This document shows, one piece after another, positions 50,095-61,352 of a stretch of 64,000 nt of DNA. Source of the DNA: Pilatotrama ljubarskyi (Eukaryota; Basidiomycota; Agaricomycetes; Polyporales; Polyporaceae). The number at the start of each line of letters is the position of its first letter. Position 1 is the stretch's first letter. The stretch is taken from positions 380,808 through 444,807 of the forward strand of contig MU277671.1 of assembly GCA_022385805.1 (NCBI GenBank). Reading direction: 5' to 3'. Below the pieces are notes generated by a model. That model was not told the DNA's origin and did not search any database. It saw only the letters and a list, made by a program, of their open reading frames with translations. Position numbers and translations under genes: made by a program.

Positions 50095-52729
50095 ATGGCT
50101 CCCTCGCCAGGCGCACGAGAGAGGGCCTCAGCTGCAGACGACAGCAGAAACGATCTCTCTGCACGACTGCACGGCTTCTTCTCGTCCCACACGCCCGACG
50201 CTGCGCCCAGCGAGCACCCGCAGCCGTCCTCCTCCCCCATGCGGCTACCACGCTCTCCGCCGCCCCTTGCATCGTCCAAGCCTCCCATGCATCACCCGCC
50301 AAAGCACTCCAGCTCCCTCCGCATCCCCCACTCGCCCTCCGCGAGCACCATGAACGTGAGCCTCGTCCCCCCCGCCGCCGACTACGCCCCCGCCCGCGAC
50401 AACAAGCGCGCATCCAAGCCTAACCTCCCCGTCCTCCGCTGGTTCTCCTCAAAACGCGCAAAGTCCTCCTCTTCCAGCCCAGACTCCCCCGTCGGCTCGC
50501 GACCACCCACGCCCTCCGCCAGTCAGTCAAACTCACCCGCACAGTCCACTCCGTCCACCCCCTCTTCCGCAATATCCGCCCTCGCAGATGCCTTCATGGA
50601 CGACCCCCACATCCTCCAGGCTCACTCGCGCACCTCCTCAGAGGACGTCAAGATGCCCTCCAAGCCAGAGGCTGCCCGACTACATAATTCCCTCCATCGC
50701 CCCTCCTACTTCTCCAACCTCACCCGCAGCACCATGCCCACCGCCTGCCTCTCCCCGCCCCCCTCCGCTTCCTACATCCGACAGAGGTACTCTGACCCCT
50801 TCGACGACCCCTTCCCGACACACCACGACTACAGCAGCGCCGACATGGACCTCCTCCTCAGCCCTACTCCCGAACCGCTCCCCATGCCGCACTCCCCTGC
50901 GCCCGTGCACCTGAACAGCTCTCCACCTACGCGCTCCTCGCTAGATTCGCTCCGGTCCATACACGAGCGCAGCCGGAGCTTCCACACGTCCCCGCCCCAA
51001 TCCTTCAACTTTCCCCAGCTCCCGACCTCGATCCGCAGCTGGTTCTCGTCCCAAGAGGAGTCTGGCAAGGAGAACCGCAACCCCATGCTCAGCGACGAGG
51101 ACAAGCGCGAGACCGCACAGGAGGAGCGCGAGAATATCAGGCAGAAATGTACGTGCCCAAGCTCGTTGAGCGTGCTCGCGCGAGTCTAACGACTCCGTTA
51201 CAGACGTCGCGACGAAGAACCCGATCGTGTTCTGCCATGGCCTGCTAGGCTTCGACACCGTCAACCTCGGTCCCTCCATCGCGCCTCTTCAAGTGACGCA
51301 CTGGCGCGGCATCCGCGACGCGCTCGAAGCGAACGGCGTCGAGGTGCGCTCTCCTGTACTGCCCTGCGTTCTTCACTGTCTATCCACTCACACTGCGCCC
51401 CACCACAGGTCCTGATCACGCGCGTGCCCGCGACGAGTTCGCCCATCGACCGCGCCAAGGTGCTCTGCGAGAAGATCGCGGAGACGTACCCCGGCCGCGC
51501 GGTCCACCTCATCGGTACGTGCCAGGGCGTGTCCCTCTGCTGGCGTGCTTATGCGGACTCCAGGGTGACTCTTGATGTATAGGGCACAGCATGGTGCGTC
51601 CGCTCTCCCTCACGTCCTCTCGCGTCGGCGCGTGCTAAAGAAGAGCATGGCAGGGCGGCATCGACTGCCGGTACCTCACGACGCACCTCACGCAGCGCCC
51701 CTTCAAGGTGCTCTCGGTCACGACGATCTCGTCCCCGCACCGCGGCTCGTCCTTTGCGGACCACTTCCTCGAGACGGTCGGGCGCGAGCGCATGCCGTCG
51801 GTGCTCGCGCTGCTCGAGCTTCTGCCGAACGGCGGCGGGGACGGCAAGGCGTTCGAGTTCCTGACGATCGAGAACATGCGCCGGTTCAACGACGAGACGC
51901 CCGACGTCGAGGGCGTGCATTATTTCTCGTGGGGCGCGGTGTACGAACCGGGCTTGATCGATACGTGGAAGTGAGTGTTTTCGCGCGTTCGCTTCTTCGG
52001 CCGCGGGTTTGGAGGGTGTCTCCGGTCATTCGGGGCGGGGATGATGAAACGGAGCTTTGTGTGTGTGTGTGTGTGTGCGGCTTGGAGAGGGACGAAGATG
52101 TGCTGATGACCGCTTGCGTTCCGTGTCTCTGATAGGTGGCCGCACTCGGTCGTGTACGAGAAGGAAGGCCCGAACGACGGGCTCGTCTCGCTCAAGTCTG
52201 CGCGCTGGGTAAGCGTCTCTGCTTCCCCATCTTCGCTGTCCGCTTCTCGCTGGTCCGCTGACGGCGTTCGCAACAGGGCACGTACCTGGGCACGCTCGAG
52301 GGCGTGAACCACCTCGACCTCGTCGGGTGGATCAACACCGCGCGGTACAAGTGGGCGGAGATCATGGGGCGCGAGATCAAGTTCAAGCCCGCGACGTTCT
52401 ACCTCGGCATCGCGGACCACCTCGCGCGCGTCGTCGAGGGCCAGGGCCAGGGCGAGGAGCAGCCGGGACTGGACGCCGCGCAGGAGACCGCACAAGGGCG
52501 CCCGGGTCCAGGACAGGCCGGGCCGTCGCCGAAGAGCAGCGCGGAGCGGAGAGAGCGGGAGGAGATCAGAAGGGAGGGCGAGCGCGCGGAGATGGCGGAC
52601 AGCTTAGGCAAGGGCGGGGTGGAGGAGCGCGAGAGCCGGTGGGAGCGCGATGCGGAGAGGGGCGCGGAGGTGCCCAAGGGAGCAGGCGGGGGTAAGGAGA
52701 AGCAGACGCAGAAGAGGCCGACGCCATAG
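50095..52729 (+). CDS. Alpha/beta-hydrolase lipase, Tgl2-like
   Basis: A disordered Ser/Pro-rich N-terminus of about 350 residues precedes a lipase domain: YVATKNPIVFCHGLLGFDTV (oxyanion-hole region), HWRGIRDALEANGVEVLITR, VHLIGHSMGGIDCRYL with the nucleophilic Ser, SVTTISSPHRGSSFADHF, catalytic Asp in EGPNDGLVSLKSARWGTYLG and catalytic His in EGVNHLDLVGW. This motif set is that of yeast Tgl2, a short-chain acylglycerol lipase. The GHSM elbow is encoded by an 11-nt exon (51583-51593). One intron (51972-52134) is unusually long, about 163 nt, and contains a GT microsatellite. The C-terminal about 100 residues are charged low complexity (Glu/Arg/Gly). About 715 residues in total. Confidence 0.87.
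52059..52077 (+). repeat. GT microsatellite in a lipase intron
   Basis: About ten GT dinucleotides inside the long intron of the Tgl2-like gene. Likely polymorphic between strains. Confidence 0.85.
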
Positions 52730-53327
52730 CCCCCTCATGGTCGCGCACGATACATACCCTCGAGATCATCTCACCTCACGACGAACCGCACGCGCACGGA
52801 AGAGTGGGGTCCAGCATAGGGACCCTGGACATTTACTACGGCTTCGCAAGGCAGGATATCCGTATATACATACACGTTTGCTGATCATCGTAGCGTATAT
52901 AATGCGTCCGGTACAGTAATGCTAATCGTCTTGCAGTCTTGACGGCGAGATCGCGAGCTGGCGAGGGTGCAGCAGGACTGCAGCGCGATGTATATGGATC
53001 CGGTTTAGGCTCGCGTTATCACGGCGCGCGGTGTGGGATTCCAGTGGGCTTCGCGGGGCTCCGCAGGACGCGGAAAATGCAGGACGCTGAGAAAGACGGA
53101 GGGGGAAGCAGTCCCATGGTCTTGTTCATGGGACCAGCCGCGGTGGGGGGCAGATGGGCATGTTATAAGCTTGGAAGGCTCGAGAGTCGATGGTATTACA
53201 AGACTACGTACGCTGTCGTCATCTCGAAATCGATCGACGCGGTCCCCGGTCCTGCCGTATACAGCTCTTTGCACTCGACCTCCATATACACGGACCCGCA
53301 CTCGCCAGTGGCAGCAGCAGCAGGACG
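52730..53327 (+). other. Intergenic region, lipase / S-formylglutathione hydrolase
   Basis: 598 bases holding the lipase 3' end and the next promoter. No gene or RNA feature recognised. Confidence 0.45.
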
Positions 53328-54681
53328 ATGTCTCTCGAAAAGGTTTCTGTGAACAAGGCCTTCGACGGGCAGCTCATCAAGTACAAGTTCAAGGTGCGCG
53401 TCACTCACCGCTTCCCGCCAGGCCCGATCGTGTCGTCAGTACCGCCCGGAGCAAGTGCAGCAGCGCTGACCACCGCTTCCTCGCTCACGACGCACAGTCT
53501 GCCGCGCTCGGAGGGCTCGATGCGAACTTCAACCTCTTCTTGCCCGCGAACGCGGCCGAGGGGAACAAGGTCCCGCTCTTGACCTACCTCGCCGGTCTCA
53601 CCTGCACCGAGGATAACGGGTGGGTGCTCCTCGTCCTCGCGAGATAGTCTGAAGGTACTCAAGCACTGTCCTGCGTGCGCGCTCGTGCAGGGCGCAGAAG
53701 GGCCACTTCCTGGGGCCGGCGTCGAAGGAGGGCATCGCGCTCCTCTTCCCCGACACCTCCCCGCGCGGCGCGGGCATCGAGGGCGAGACGGACAGCTGGG
53801 ACTTTGGTGTCGGTGCGTCGCGTTTGATTCGCTCGCCCGGACCATCTGTGTTGAACGTGATTTGCGGCGCGCAGGCGCGGGCTTCTACGTGAACGCGACG
53901 CACCCCAAGTGGGCGAAGCACTACAACATGCTCACGCACGTCACGATCGAGCTCCCACAGGTGCTCGAGGCGGCGGGTCTCCCCATTGTACGTTCCGCTC
54001 CTGTTACGACCTACCGAGCGAGACTGCTTACGACCGTCGCGCCTGCGCAGGACTTCAAGCGGCAGTCCATCTTTGGGCACTCGATGGGCGGGCACGGCGC
54101 GCTCACGCTCTACCTGAGCTCGGTCCTGCAGGGCGTGAAGCAGTACCGCTCCGTGTCCGCGTTCGCGCCGATCTCGAACCCGGTCAACTGCCCGTGGGGC
54201 CAGAAGGCGTTCTCGGGCTACCTCCAGGGCGGCGTCGAGGAGGCGAAGGACAAGTACGACGCGACGGAGCTGGTCAAGAAGCTCGGCGGCAAGGAGCCCG
54301 TGCACATCCTCGTTGACTACGTGAGTGTCGCTGAGCGGCGCGGACGGCGAAAGCGAGAGCGGAACTGATCAAGGGATGTCGATAGGGCACCGCGGACAAT
54401 TTCTACAAGCAGGGCCAACTGCTGCCCGAGAACTTCCTCAAGGCGGCGCGCGACTCGGGCTACGACGAGGTTCAAGTGCGCGTCAGGGCCCAGGAGGGTT
54501 ACGACCACAGCTACTACTTCGTTCGTATCTCGGTTTCGTGCATCCGACGTCATACTCACTGTGTCCGTACAGATCTCGACGTTCGGAGAGGATCACGTTC
54601 ACTGTAAGTCTTACTTTCGAGTCTTCGAGCACAGCATAGCTCATGTCGACCCTAGTCCATGCCAACTTCTTGAAGGCATGA
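53328..54681 (+). CDS. S-formylglutathione hydrolase (esterase D family)
   Basis: Hydrolyses S-formylglutathione to formate and glutathione in cytosolic formaldehyde detoxification, relevant to methanol or formaldehyde released during lignin demethylation. About eight exons: [63 protein letters not shown] in part, [20 protein letters not shown], nucleophile in [35 protein letters not shown], catalytic Asp in ILVDYGTADNFY and catalytic His in EGYDHSYYF. The stop follows FHANFLKA at 54679-54681. About 290 residues, the standard length. Confidence 0.92.
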
Positions 54682-54952
54682 AGAGTAAAGACGAGAAGTT
54701 CAAAAGATGTATCATTGCAATCTGTATCGATGTATGCTTGCTCGGAGTCACAATGACATTGTATCATGTGAAATGCTTGGACGCTTCAGTACGGTGCATA
54801 CAGGTGATGGCCATTGGCGGAGTGCAGAAACGCGTATGAGGAACCAGCAGGCACGACGAGAGCACAAGACAGCGAGACCAGAGCAGACCGAGAGTATCAG
54901 TTACGTTTGATTCCATGAGCAGCAGACGTTCCAGGAGGCCATCGTGAGAAGG

Positions 54953-57053
54953 TTAGCCAGAGCCGATCCTCGAGCGGTAGGCGAGTTCCAAGTCCAGGAG
55001 TTCGGCCGAAAACCAGGTGCTCCGAAGAGCCTGTTGCACCGTTGCTCGTTCCAGAGGATCGTAGACAAGTAGTTCACCGCAGAGGTCCCGGGCTAGCATG
55101 GGCGAGAGGTCAGTCAATGTGATGTCTCGACGCATCGTACTGCGAGGAAAGGCGCGGTTGTCCGACGCATACCATGAGGCATCTTGTCCCAATGGTACTC
55201 CGGGAACTCGATCTCCCCATGTACTATCCGGCGTTTGATGAGCTGGTCAGTTTGGAGTGACTCTTGTGAATACTGGGAATCCTCGTAGGCCTCTGAGGGG
55301 CGGTAAGAGTACAGATCTGACTCTCCCGGCACCTTGCCGTAATCGAAGGGATGGGACCCGCTGATGACAGCAAGTGAGCGATAAGACGTGAGCAATGCAG
55401 AAATAACATACGCCAGCATGATGTACATGATCACGCCAGAGCTCCAGCAGTCAGCGGGCATGCCGACATAGCTGAGGTGTTTGTGGTCAAGAGCTAGGAT
55501 ACCTTCCGGGGGAAGGTAGGACACGGTGCCGCAAACGTTGAACGTCTCTTGGTAGGCTTTGGGGCGAGCCAGACCAAAATCGGCGATCTGAATACGAGGA
55601 TATGGCCCCGGTGTGTGCAGAAGGATGTTCTCGGGCTGTGTGGCCTCCTGGATGAGTGATGAGTGGCCAGAGTTCGCTCAATGTCTTCCTCACCTTGAGG
55701 TCTAGTTGCCGTTGCTCTAGTCAGCGGCCCTAATTGCGTCTCTACAAAGTCTGCAATGCGCACCTCTATGCGATATTAGCTTGTCATGCAGGTACTTTAG
55801 GCCCTTCAGCAGCTGATACATGATGTACTTGGCCTCTGGTTGAGACAGTTGCGAGTCTGGATGGCTGACTATGTACGAGAACAGATCGCCACCCGTGCAC
55901 AATTCCAGGAAAATGTAGCTGCAAGCGTACCAAGTTAGGTTACGGGGACTACTCGTGAAGGGTGGTGGCTTCTACTCACAGGAAACTGTCGTCATTAGTG
56001 GCCGCACGGACGGTATTGATGTTCGGCTACAATACCACCTTGAGCATCCGAATGAAGGGCAGGGCAGAACAGCATACGTGAGAGAGATTTAGCAGGATGT
56101 CAACCTCCTTTTTGATCTTGTCCAGTTTATCGCTGTTTCGCCTTTTGATGCACTTGCAGGCGACCTGCTTGAAAGCAGTCGTATCCATGGCCAAGTGGAC
56201 GGTAGCAAAGCTTCCGCTCCCTAGGCAATGGGAGGTGACCACATATCTATCGATCTTCTACTACCCCCCGTCAGTCGCTGTCTTCGCAAGGCAAGGTTGC
56301 TTAGCACCTTAGTCTTTACTGTAGTTTGCGCGGGCGGCGTGGGGTCGAATATGTTTACTTTCTGTTCCGGGTCTTTGTGAATCACGGTGCATTTGAACTC
56401 TATCCGTGCACCGTGAGTTGACTAGCGGTATGAGATAAAGGTTTCGACGCACTTTGGGAGGTGGGCAACTCGATAACATCTCCATCCATCAGGAGAATGG
56501 ATGTTTTACGAATCTTGTGGCCATTCAGGATTATGCCGTTCGTTGAGTGGTCCTAGGATACGTGAGATACAATCAGACAGAGCCGGTAGAGACTCACATG
56601 GCAAGAGATGATGGTGCCGCCATTACTCGAGCGCACTCTACGACAAGGCATGGATGGATCTATACACTCATCCTTGCCCGGGCTATCATCGTAAAGACTT
56701 ACGCATATAGCTTGCAATGGATTCCGGAAACGACTGCATTGCATACCACATAGGAACTACGAGGATCAGGGGGTACCACACAGGCAACAACAAACGAACC
56801 TACCAAGCAGGATTCCTGCCGATAGTAAGAGGCTTGTCGACGCTGAGTAAAAGAGCTGTTACTCGTCACCAGCTGTTCCCCGATAGCCCAATGCCAGCAT
56901 ACCTTCACGGCGACCATCGATGGTCGTAGTCACAAGTTTGGCGCATATAGTCGCAGTGCTGCCCTGAGAAGGGTACTCTGCGTCGTATTCTTCCTCTGGA
57001 TGGACTACAAGAGTCCTGGCCGTGCTCCTCGTCGCAAAGCGTGTTGACGGCAT
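54953..57053 (-). CDS. FHA-domain checkpoint kinase (Cds1/Chk2-like)
   Basis: Ser/Thr kinase of the DNA-damage or replication checkpoint. From ATG 57053: a short leader; an FHA domain (KPLTIGRNP, VVSGIHCKLY, DHSTNGIILNGHKI) binding phospho-threonine; then the kinase: glycine loop LGSGSFATVHLA, lysine in VACKCIKR, ELCTGGDLFSYI, catalytic loop HRDLKPEN, DFG in IADFGLARPKAYQ, SYLPPE, DCWSSGVIMYIMLAG. It stops soon after the kinase fold (LDLELAYRSRIGSG), with no long C-terminal tail. The FHA part is restored using the acceptor TAACAG rather than the next CAG. An 8-nt exon (55694-55701) encodes the D-L-K of the catalytic loop. No SQ/TQ-rich N-terminal cluster was noticed, unlike vertebrate Chk2. 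Confidence 0.85.
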
Positions 57054-57292
57054 GACTGGAAAGAGGGTAGTACTTGTCGACCGGTAGCTGTACCGTTGTG
57101 AAGAGAGTGGGGGAGAGGAAGAGACGAGCGTGTCCCGGGCGCGTCGCGGTGCGTGCGCGATCACGTGGGCATATCTTGCGATGCTTAGGACCAGAGTGCC
57201 TATTGGCGAGGGATTGAAGTGAAAATGCATCCAACAGCAGCAGCAGGTCTCTAGCTAGGGCTACAGCGATCTAGTCAAACGCGAAAGCTTTC

Positions 57293-59768
57293 TCAGTCGT
57301 CGTATCCCTTCCCGCTCCTCTGCTTCACCCGCTTCATCTTCTTGTGGTGCTTCTTTCCTGGCTGGATCTCCCCGCCAGCAGCTGCAAGCACAGCCGCAAT
57401 CCTAGCCCGCCGCCCCGACAACGGCGTACCATCATCCGCCACCATGTTCTGATGAGGATATATCCGTGCACGCGAGAACTCCTGTCCTTGTCCCTTCACA
57501 CCCTGCGTAAACGGCCGTGCAGCAACAGACGCATTGTTGGCAAAGAACTCCTGGTCGAGCTTCCGGCTCTTGGTCCCTTGGACAACCACCGGGGCGGAGC
57601 CAGGCGCGCCTGCCCCGGCCGGGGCGATGAACGTGTCTGCGTTCTTGGTGACGCGAGTGGTAGGCGCGCGTTTCTTCCCCATGGCGCGCCGGAGCGCGAT
57701 CTGCCGCGTCTCCTCGTTGAACTCGTCTTCGGAGATTCCGGGTGGCGGATGGCAGAAGAGGAGCTTGGCGTTGACGTAGTCCTTGAGGATGTACCGCGCC
57801 GCTCGGGCTTCGTCAGGGTTGCCCTGCCCGGAACGCATGAACCCACGAGCGACTGCACATTCCGCGTCAGGATGGAGCTGAAGATGATCGAGAGGGCTAC
57901 GCACTCGCATACGCGACCAAGAGGTCGGTCCCGGTGATCTTCCCGTCTCCTCCCTCCTCAACGCCCTTGGTACGTATAGACAACCCGTACGTCGCTTCCA
58001 AGACCTCCTTCGGGATGCGCTTCACTACCAACGCAATGGGGCCGGTGTGTTCTCGCATTTGGTCGATGGGAAGGACGCCGTCGCAGACGAGATCGGCCTT
58101 GGTCGTGGCGAACTGAGGGAAGACCAGACCGGGACAGTCGCACAGGACGAGTGATGACGACAGGTGGATTGTCTGGAAGTGCTTGGTCTTCCCCGGGGTC
58201 GACGACACGCTGACCTTCTTCTCGCCTATGAGGGCGTTGATGGTACTCGACTTTCCGACGTTAGGGTATCCGACCAGCCCAACGACGAGCTTCGTGGGAT
58301 GTTGTCCCGATGAGTCAGTGAACGCTGTGACATCGCTAGATTCAGTGCGAGAATCTAGACGAGCGTTTAGCGAGAAGACTAACTGGTCAAGTCGGGGGCG
58401 CTCTTTATGAACAGCTCTTCCAGCTCGAGCACAGATAGCACCTTGGTCCGTGGATCTTGCACTTCTGGACCCTCCTCCAGAAGGTGGAAGGTGCCATCCT
58501 CAGATTCTTCGTCAGACGAATCTTCAGCAGGCGACTCCGGAGGTGCGTCCTGGCCTTCGTCTTCAGATTCCTCCTCGCTCTCACTCTCGTCCTCGGCATC
58601 TTCATCTGCTTCTGCTGGCTCGTCGCTATCAGCCTTCGAGGCAGCTGCGGCCTCTTCTTCTGCTCTCGCTGCGGCCGTTTCCGCCTCTCGTCGTGCCTCC
58701 TGCAGTGCTGCCGCGTTCGCAGCTGAGAAGAAGGCGTAGCGTACACCTTGTGAGTCGAAGTAGTCCGCCCATAGCTTCCTGAGCACTACATGAGCATGCC
58801 TGAACGGTGATTTTCTTATGCACATGACGCACCTCTGCTTTGCGGTCAAGAGATCAGCCTTGTTGATGAGAAGGAGACTCCTCCGCTTGCCCTTACCCGT
58901 CCCAGCCTCGCCCTCGGCACCCTCCACATCTTGCACATATGCTTCCAAGTCTTCACATCGAAACCGGAGCGGATTCCGCGCATCCACAATTTGTACTACT
59001 AGGTGCGACCGCTCCAGGACTCGCCAAAGCTGCCGCCAGACCTCGATATTGCGTTCAAAAGGGGTGAGGAGGAACTTGTCACGCTCCTGTAGCCTTGATG
59101 GAGCCAAGACGTACTAGGGTCAGCACGGATGCATGCATATCTTGGAACAAGTTCGTGGACGTACTCGGCAAGACCTCTTCTCCACTCCAGGAACGCATCC
59201 TTCTCCTGCCTGTCTAGCTGCGCCGTCGTCATGCTCTTGGTCCATGGGGGTCTTCGGGGTACCCTGAGGCGCTGCTTGTTTTCATTCTGCTTTTGCAGCG
59301 TGCTCCGTTCCTCTTCTTCGCTTAGGAGGTAGGGGTTTTGCTGGGCACTGGCGGCAACGCTGATGATTTTGACATTCCGTCGCTCTGCCCAGATGAGCAT
59401 GTCAGAGAAGGATTCGCAAGCTGGAAATAGCGGCTCACCTGCGGTGAACTGCGTCCCTGCTAACGTCGCCGTATTGAGGAATTCATCGAGGTCTCGCTCT
59501 TGTGTGATGGATTGCAGTCGGGAGGTGGGGTCGATGTCTGTGGTGTACTTTACGCCGGGCAGAGAGATCAGGGTAGGGTTATGCTTGGGATTGCAAGCGA
59601 CATACCAGGCCGGTCTCCCGTGCAATGCGCGCATCCTTAGACTTCTTGTTTATGATCGCCCGACCCAAGCCACTCGGGTTAGGATTCCGGCTTTTCGGTG
59701 CCTGGAAAGATTGGAGGTCAATTTAGATTCATAGGTGGGATGCTGATGAGGTACTTTGCACATACCAT
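57293..59768 (-). CDS. LSG1: Large-subunit GTPase LSG1
   Basis: Cytoplasmic circularly permuted GTPase that releases Nmd3 from the pre-60S ribosome. The ATG (59766-59768) ends its own first exon and splices into APKSRNPNPSGLGRAIINKK. Then ITQERDLDEFLNTATLAGTQ, RRPPWTKSMTTAQLDRQEKD and LTPFERNIEVWRQLWRVLER. G motifs in permuted order: G4 INKADLL, G1 GYPNVGKSSTINA, G2/G3 STPGKTKHFQTI and DCPGLVFPQF. C-terminal GVLPIDQMREHTGPIALVVK and ARYILKDYVNAKLLFCHPPP are diagnostic, and the Lys-rich end (KKHHKKMKRVKQR) is typical. An Asp/Glu/Ala-rich insert of about 80 residues follows G4. About 680 residues. Confidence 0.93.
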
Positions 59769-60531
59769 GCAGACTGGAATTTGGGCAGTGGTACGAGAAT
59801 CGAAAGATGTAGAGCGCAGAAGAGTGAACTCGGGGGTTGTGATGGAGCAGCCCGCGCTGAGCTAGCTGAGCGACGCTTTCGGTATGTCAGATCTGCTCAG
59901 TGATCAGTCAGACAGATTGAGCCCGATCACTTCGGAGTACTTGTAACTGTGTAAGGCTGCATTTGGCAGGTGCCGTGGTTCGCGATGCGCCGGTCTGCTC
60001 CCATGAGCCATCACTGTGCTATTGGAAGCGCGCAGTCTTCGCGCAAGACGGAGGTTACTGTTCGAGCGAAACCTGCTGCGTCTCATATCTTGAAATACAA
60101 GAGCAGAAATACTGGCACTGCTTCTGGGAGAAGAGAGGTAGCTGGCGAGCACCCGCTCTCCAAAGACTATCTATGCCTATAGAGTACACTTGCTATTGGC
60201 AGTGGAGTTCGAGAGTAACCCAGATCGTAACGGGCCTATATCTTGCCTGATAGCCCCTCCACTAGTACAGTATGCAGAAATAGTGCCCCTTTGATGCCTG
60301 CATCCTCATCGATTGCACTGAGGTATCCCGGTATGCGACGCTGGCACCCGAATAGGATCGATCGGTGGTTGACCGTCACCCTAGGCACAACTTGAACATA
60401 TCTGCTAGTCAAGTTGTTAGCCACTACGGGCTATTTCCACCCAGCGTCGCACTACTCCTCACACCACCCTTGCGCTCGCTCTCGCACGCACCTGCTGCTT
60501 TGCACGCTCTCGTTCTGCTGATAGTGGAAAG
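59769..60531. other. Divergent intergenic region, LSG1 / KRE9-like
   Basis: 763 bases between two start codons pointing apart. No gene, RNA or repeat recognised. Confidence 0.5.
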
Positions 60532-61352
60532 ATGCCGTCCCTGTCCGCCCGCCGTCTTCTCCTGGTATACGCTCTCGCCACGGTTTCTCTCGCCCACACT
60601 GGAGCTGCGTTCTATATGCCTCCAGCATTCGACATCCACGCCGTCCCAGGCTACGAGCATAACAGCACGAGCGAATACTCTCCAACAAGAACGAGTCCGA
60701 CTTTTGACTTCGAGAACCGCACCGAGTCCTACTCCGGCTCCGGAACTTCGCCGCGATCAACACAGACGAGTCCGCTGCCAACAGCCACAGAGGGGTCCAA
60801 GGCTCCAACGGACAAGGCCAAAGCCGAATCCATGACTATACTTCCGAGGGACGTATGGAGCCCTCGGATCGTCGCGCCTGACGCAGGTACGGTGTGGACA
60901 TCTGGATCAATGGTCAAGGTCTCCTGGTGAGTGTCTCGGCTCTCCCTCTCATCTGCACGGAAGGCGTTGATGTTCTAAACCGCCATTCTCAGGGATACGT
61001 CCAAGCGGCCACGGCACGTCACCAACTGGGAAGGCAAGCTAGTCCTCGGTCACTTCGAGTATGGAGACGACACGAACGAGCATATTGACTTCGGTACGCA
61101 GTTTTTCTCTGTGGCCGGCCCGGAAATATAAGCGGGAGGCTCATCATGGACAGAGCACCCGCTGGCGGATGGCTTCAACCTGACGCAAGGCCATATCATG
61201 GTCCAGGTTCCTGACGTCGTCCCGTCAAACGAGTATATCGTCGTTTGTGAGTAGCAGTCTCTGCCACAGTACTTCTGAGGCATCGCTGACAATTATGGGC
61301 AGTGTTTGGTGACTCTGGTAACCATAGTCCACGGTTCACTATCGTGAACTGA
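60532..61352 (+). CDS. Secreted KRE9/KNH1-type beta-sandwich protein
   Basis: Signal peptide (residues 1 to about 26, LLLVYALATVSLAHTGAAF), a Ser/Thr/Asn-rich stretch with possible N-glycosylation (HNSTSEY, ENRTESYSG), then the conserved domain starting WSPRIVAPDAGTVWTSGSMV and KVSWDTSKRP, continuing GKLVLGHFEYGDDTNEH, ADGFNLTQGHIMVQVPDV and ending LFGDSGNHSPRFTIVN. This is the Ig-like fold of fungal Ser/Thr-rich GPI-anchored or KRE9-related wall proteins. Four exons; phases agree at all junctions. The usual Ser-rich tail with a GPI signal is missing, so this short form (about 205 residues) is probably freely secreted. Confidence 0.8.
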
